Below, in pieces: positions 61,349-64,000 of a DNA stretch of 64,000 bases. Source of the DNA: Parvularcula sp039818345. GTDB taxonomy: Bacteria; Pseudomonadota; Alphaproteobacteria; Caulobacterales; Parvularculaceae. Location of the stretch: positions 53,722-117,721 of the forward strand of contig JBCBUC010000009.1 in assembly GCA_039818345.1 (NCBI GenBank), written 5' to 3'. The position numbers were made by a program, and so were the translations under genes. Every line of letters begins with the position of its first letter. Position 1 is the stretch's first letter. The notes under the pieces were generated by a model. The model was not told the origin of the DNA and did no database searches. It saw nothing but the letters and a program-made list of their open reading frames with translations.

Positions 61349-62764
61349 CTAGTCCATGGCCTTGACGACTTCTTCGCACATCTTCTTCGCGTCACCGAAC
61401 AGCATCATCGTGTTGTCGCGGAAGAAGAGCTCGTTCTGCACACCCGCATAGCCAGCCGCCATGCCGCGCTTAACGAAAAGCACGGTACCTGCGTTTTCGA
61501 CATCGAGGATCGGCATGCCATAAATCGCCGACGTCTTGTCGGTCTTGGCGGCAGGGTTGGTCACATCGTTCGCGCCAATCACGAAAGCGACATCGGCCTG
61601 GCTGAACTCAGAATTGATATCTTCAAGCTCAAACACCTCGTCGTAAGGCACGTTAGCCTCGGCCAGGAGGACGTTCATATGACCGGGCATGCGGCCCGCC
61701 ACAGGGTGGATGGCGTACTTCACTTCGACGCCTTCTTCTTTGAGCTTGTCGCACATCTCACGAAGCGCATGCTGCGCTTGGGCGACCGCCATACCGTAGC
61801 CAGGCACGATAATGACCTTGCCAGCATTGCCCATAATAAACGCCGCGTCTTCGGCTGAGCCTTGCTTGACCGGGCGCTCTTCCGCGGCGCCAGCCGCAGC
61901 GGCTGCTGCATCGTCGCCGCCAAAGCCGCCCAGGATCACGGAGATGAAGCTCCGGTTCATGCCCTTGCACATAATGTAGGAGAGGATTGCGCCTGATGCG
62001 CCAACCAGCGCGCCGGTGATGATCAGCGCCATGTTTTGAAGCGTGAAACCGATCCCCGCAGCTGCCCAACCCGAATAGGAGTTCAGCATCGAGACCACCA
62101 CCGGCATGTCGCCGCCGCCGATCGGGATGATGAGGAGCACACCCATGGCAAAGGCGATGGCTGTCAGAATGAGGAAGAGAACCGGGCTCTGAACGCCAGT
62201 ACATAGCATGATGATCAGCAGCAGCGTCACCACGGCCAGCGCGATGTTAATGACATGCCGCGCTGGCAAAAGGATCGGCGCACCGGACATCCGCCCAGCC
62301 AGTTTGGCGTAAGCGATCACCGAGCCTGAGAACGTCACGGCACCGACAAAGACACCGATCGCCATTTCGATAATGGCTTGCGCATGAATGTGTCCAGGTT
62401 CGCCAATACCGTAGGCGACGGGCGCGAGGAACGCCGACCAGGCGATCAGCACCGCTGACATGCCCACGAGCGCGTGGAAGAACGCCACCAGCTGCGGCAT
62501 CTCCGTCATGGCAACGGTCCGTGCCCTGTAGGCACCGAACGCGCCGCCCGCCCCGACTGCTAAGGCCACGAGGAACCACGCCCCCACGCCAGCAGAGGCC
62601 AAAAATTGCTCCGAGAACAAAGTCGCGAAGACTGCGATCCCCATGCCGATGATGCCGTTGCGGTTCCCCGCCCGAGAGGTGGCAGGAGAGCTCAGACCAC
62701 GGAGCGCAAGGATAAAGAGGATCCCTGCAACAATGTAGAGAATGGCGGTGATGTTACTGTTCAT
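61349..62764 (-). CDS. pntB: NAD(P) transhydrogenase subunit beta
   Basis: 471 aa, full length. The N-terminal half has about nine transmembrane helices including FHALVGMSAVLIAW and IIPIGGGDMPVVVSMLNSYS. The C-terminal NADP-binding domain III has IIVPGYGMAVAQAQHAL, the HPVAGRMPGHMNVLLAEA loop and VIGANDVTNPAAK. It couples proton entry to NADPH formation together with PntA. No pntA gene is on either side: a thioesterase gene lies 18 nt upstream and the small subunit IV-like gene follows. Confidence 0.95.
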   Translation of the reverse strand: MNSNITAILYIVAGILFILALRGLSSPATSRAGNRNGIIGMGIAVFATLFSEQFLASAGVGAWFLVALAVGAGGAFGAYRARTVAMTEMPQLVAFFHALVGMSAVLIAWSAFLAPVAYGIGEPGHIHAQAIIEMAIGVFVGAVTFSGSVIAYAKLAGRMSGAPILLPARHVINIALAVVTLLLIIMLCTGVQSPVLFLILTAIAFAMGVLLIIPIGGGDMPVVVSMLNSYSGWAAAGIGFTLQNMALIITGALVGASGAILSYIMCKGMNRSFISVILGGFGGDDAAAAAAGAAEERPVKQGSAEDAAFIMGNAGKVIIVPGYGMAVAQAQHALREMCDKLKEEGVEVKYAIHPVAGRMPGHMNVLLAEANVPYDEVFELEDINSEFSQADVAFVIGANDVTNPAAKTDKTSAIYGMPILDVENAGTVLFVKRGMAAGYAGVQNELFFRDNTMMLFGDAKKMCEEVVKAMD

Positions 62765-62782
62765 ACGCTTCGCTCCTGGGCC

Positions 62783-63232
62783 CTAAGCGGCACTGGGTAC
62801 GGAAATCTGTTCGGCGACAGCACGGAGCCGGGGGCCGAGGGGTTTGGGACGACGCGTTTCGGCATCGACATACACATGGGTGAATTGGCCATCGGCGGCG
62901 GCTTCATCGCTATCGTTGCGAAAGAGGCCGATGCCATAAGTCACCGAAGAGCTGCCAATGCGATCGGCGCGAATTCCAGCGGTGACGACGTCTGGGAACG
63001 CCATTTCAGCGTGGTAACGGCAGTGGGTTTCCACAACGAGGCCGACCTGGTCGCCCTTATAAATGTCGAGGGCGCCCTCTTCGATCAGGAAGCTATTCAC
63101 TGCACTATCGAACAGCGCATAGTGAATGACATTGTTCATATGCCCATAGACATCATTGTCGTTCCACCGCGTGGTGAGTGTACGGAAAGCGCGATAATCG
63201 CCCCGGCGGGAAGGTGGTGTCCGATCGGCCAT
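62783..63232 (-). CDS. Acyl-CoA thioesterase, 4-hydroxybenzoyl-CoA thioesterase (hot-dog) family
   Basis: 149 aa hot-dog protein. TRWNDNDVYGHMNNVIHYALF is the family signature (split here: Asp and His/Asn in DNDVYGHMNN), with CRYHAEMAFPDVV and GQFTHVYVDAETRRP further on. YbgC/FadM-type thioesterases cleave short or medium acyl-CoAs. The start overlaps the stop of the upstream alcohol dehydrogenase. It precedes pntB by 18 nt. Confidence 0.88.
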   Translation of the reverse strand: MADRTPPSRRGDYRAFRTLTTRWNDNDVYGHMNNVIHYALFDSAVNSFLIEEGALDIYKGDQVGLVVETHCRYHAEMAFPDVVTAGIRADRIGSSSVTYGIGLFRNDSDEAAADGQFTHVYVDAETRRPKPLGPRLRAVAEQISVPSAA

Positions 63233-63948
63233 CAGAACGCCTGCTCGTAAATGCTGAGCGCATCGACTTCGGTCACCTCGCGCGGATTGTTCACCAAGAG
63301 GCGCGATTGCACCATGGCGTCAGACGCGAGCTGCGGCAGGTCTTTCTCGCTTATCCCAACCTCGCGAAGCTTGGTCTCGAGGCCAAGGTCAGCAGAAAGG
63401 TCCGCAAGACGTTCAATGAACGCAGCGCAACGCGCCTGGCTTCCATCCGATGACGCCAAATCCGGAAAAGCGTAAGGAGCAAGCTCCGCATAGAGATCAC
63501 GCGCACCTGATGCAGTATCTTGCGCATTGAACCGGAGGACGTGCGGCAACACGAGAGCGTTCGAGAGACCATGGGGTACATGAAAGCGGCCACCGATGGG
63601 ATACGCCAGAGCATGAACCGCGGCGACGGGCGAATTCGCGAAAGCTTGGCCTGCGAGCATCGAGCCGAGCAGCATTGAACCTCGCGCCTCTTTGTTCGAA
63701 GGCTCCTTCACCGCCGTCTCAATATTCTGGCCAAGAAGCTGCAATGCCTCAATGGCGAGGGCTTTGGACAACGGATTGTTATTCGCCGCTTTCGACGCAT
63801 AGGCCTCAATCGCGTGCACCATGGCATCAATGCCAGTGGCCGCGGTGATATGAGGCGGAAGGCCAAAGGTCAGCTCAGGATCCAGGATCGCCGCATCGGG
63901 AATAATAAGCGGCGAACTCACCCCGCGCTTTTCATCCCCAGGCAGCAT
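63232..63948 (-). pseudogene. Iron-containing alcohol dehydrogenase, C-terminal part (partial or frameshifted)
   Basis: 238 aa equal to about the last 60 percent of a type III Fe-ADH. GVSSPLIIPDAAILDPELT, HITAATGIDAMVHAIEAY (first metal His) and FHVPHGLSNALVLPHVLRF (metal His residues) are present. The N-terminal NAD-binding region should continue beyond the start. Upstream, the same frame gives unrelated residues, while the neighbouring frame reads IPGQVGSQEG, resembling the family's IPTTAGTGSEVG. So either a frameshift lies near 63950-63970 or the base calls at the sequence end are poor. The rest of the gene is outside the window. Confidence 0.7.
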
Positions 63949-64000
63949 GCGCCCTCCTGAGAGCCGACTTGACCAGGAATTTCTGGATTGACATGAATAA

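Noticed and set aside
1..64000. CRISPR arrays, insertion sequences, prophage or integrase genes
   Set aside because: No regularly spaced direct repeats, transposase or integrase motifs were seen when reading through the window.

Overview
The window looks like part of an alphaproteobacterial chromosome, probably from a marine, TonB-using heterotroph. The grounds are an NAD-dependent molybdenum formate dehydrogenase (gamma-beta-alpha order, followed by FdhD), a PntB transhydrogenase subunit, a long vanillate/sterol-type TonB receptor, twin-arginine FAD oxidases, and an Ald/Lrp pair. There is one tRNA (Asp, anticodon GTC) and no rRNA, insertion sequence or CRISPR array. This placement rests on gene content only.

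Region 1 (99-26176) is a dense set of polyamine-type catabolic genes. A reverse operon (aldehyde dehydrogenase, glutamine-synthetase-like ligase, class I amidotransferase) resembles the gamma-glutamyl-putrescine (Puu) route. A FadR-type GntR regulator separates it from a long forward operon: ligase, class III aminotransferase, GNAT acetyltransferase, two PYROXD2/phytoene-desaturase-like FAD oxidoreductases, a GcvT-like THF-dependent methyl/aminomethyl transferase and a PhyH-type dioxygenase. Then come a Tat-exported spermidine-dehydrogenase-like oxidase, a beta-alanine aminotransferase plus malonate-semialdehyde dehydrogenase pair, a PuuR-like regulator, an SMR exporter, a third PYROXD2-like enzyme, Lrp/alanine dehydrogenase, a third ligase and a PuuB-like oxidase.

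Region 2 (26237-43160) holds a secreted cupin, a TonB receptor, an aspartyl/asparaginyl hydroxylase, a DUF4915/TIGR03032-like protein, a TPR-sulfotransferase, a membrane protein, a sodium:solute symporter and a second spermidine-dehydrogenase-like oxidase. It ends with a second, inverted copy of the FAD-FAD-GcvT module, this time with a small cupin. Region 3 (43210-48464) is a mixed block: a SnoaL-AraC regulator, a solitary ABC membrane domain, an MFS transporter, a MOSC protein and small membrane proteins. Region 4 (48491-57523) is C1 disposal: S-formylglutathione hydrolase, glutathione-dependent formaldehyde dehydrogenase, FdhD, formate dehydrogenase and formyl-THF deformylase. Region 5 (57656-63948) is housekeeping: tRNA-Asp, hydrolase, phosphoglycerate mutase, a phosphatase-like lipoprotein, PntB, a thioesterase and the C-terminal part of an iron alcohol dehydrogenase at the window edge.

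The main proposal is an inference. The FAD-FAD-GcvT module, present twice and once inside a polyamine operon, may oxidatively remove C1 units from an N-methylated polyamine-like substrate. The C1 units would pass to THF and then through PurU, formate dehydrogenase and the glutathione route to CO2. The aminopropyl and aminobutyl parts would go through beta-alanine/malonate semialdehyde and gamma-glutamyl intermediates. An 8-bp palindrome, GTGATCAC, often extended towards CAATYGTGATCACRATTG, recurs in seven intergenic positions next to the GntR gene, the ligase operons, the TonB receptor, the secreted cupin, the sulfotransferase and the symporter operon. This suggests a single local regulon tying uptake to catabolism.
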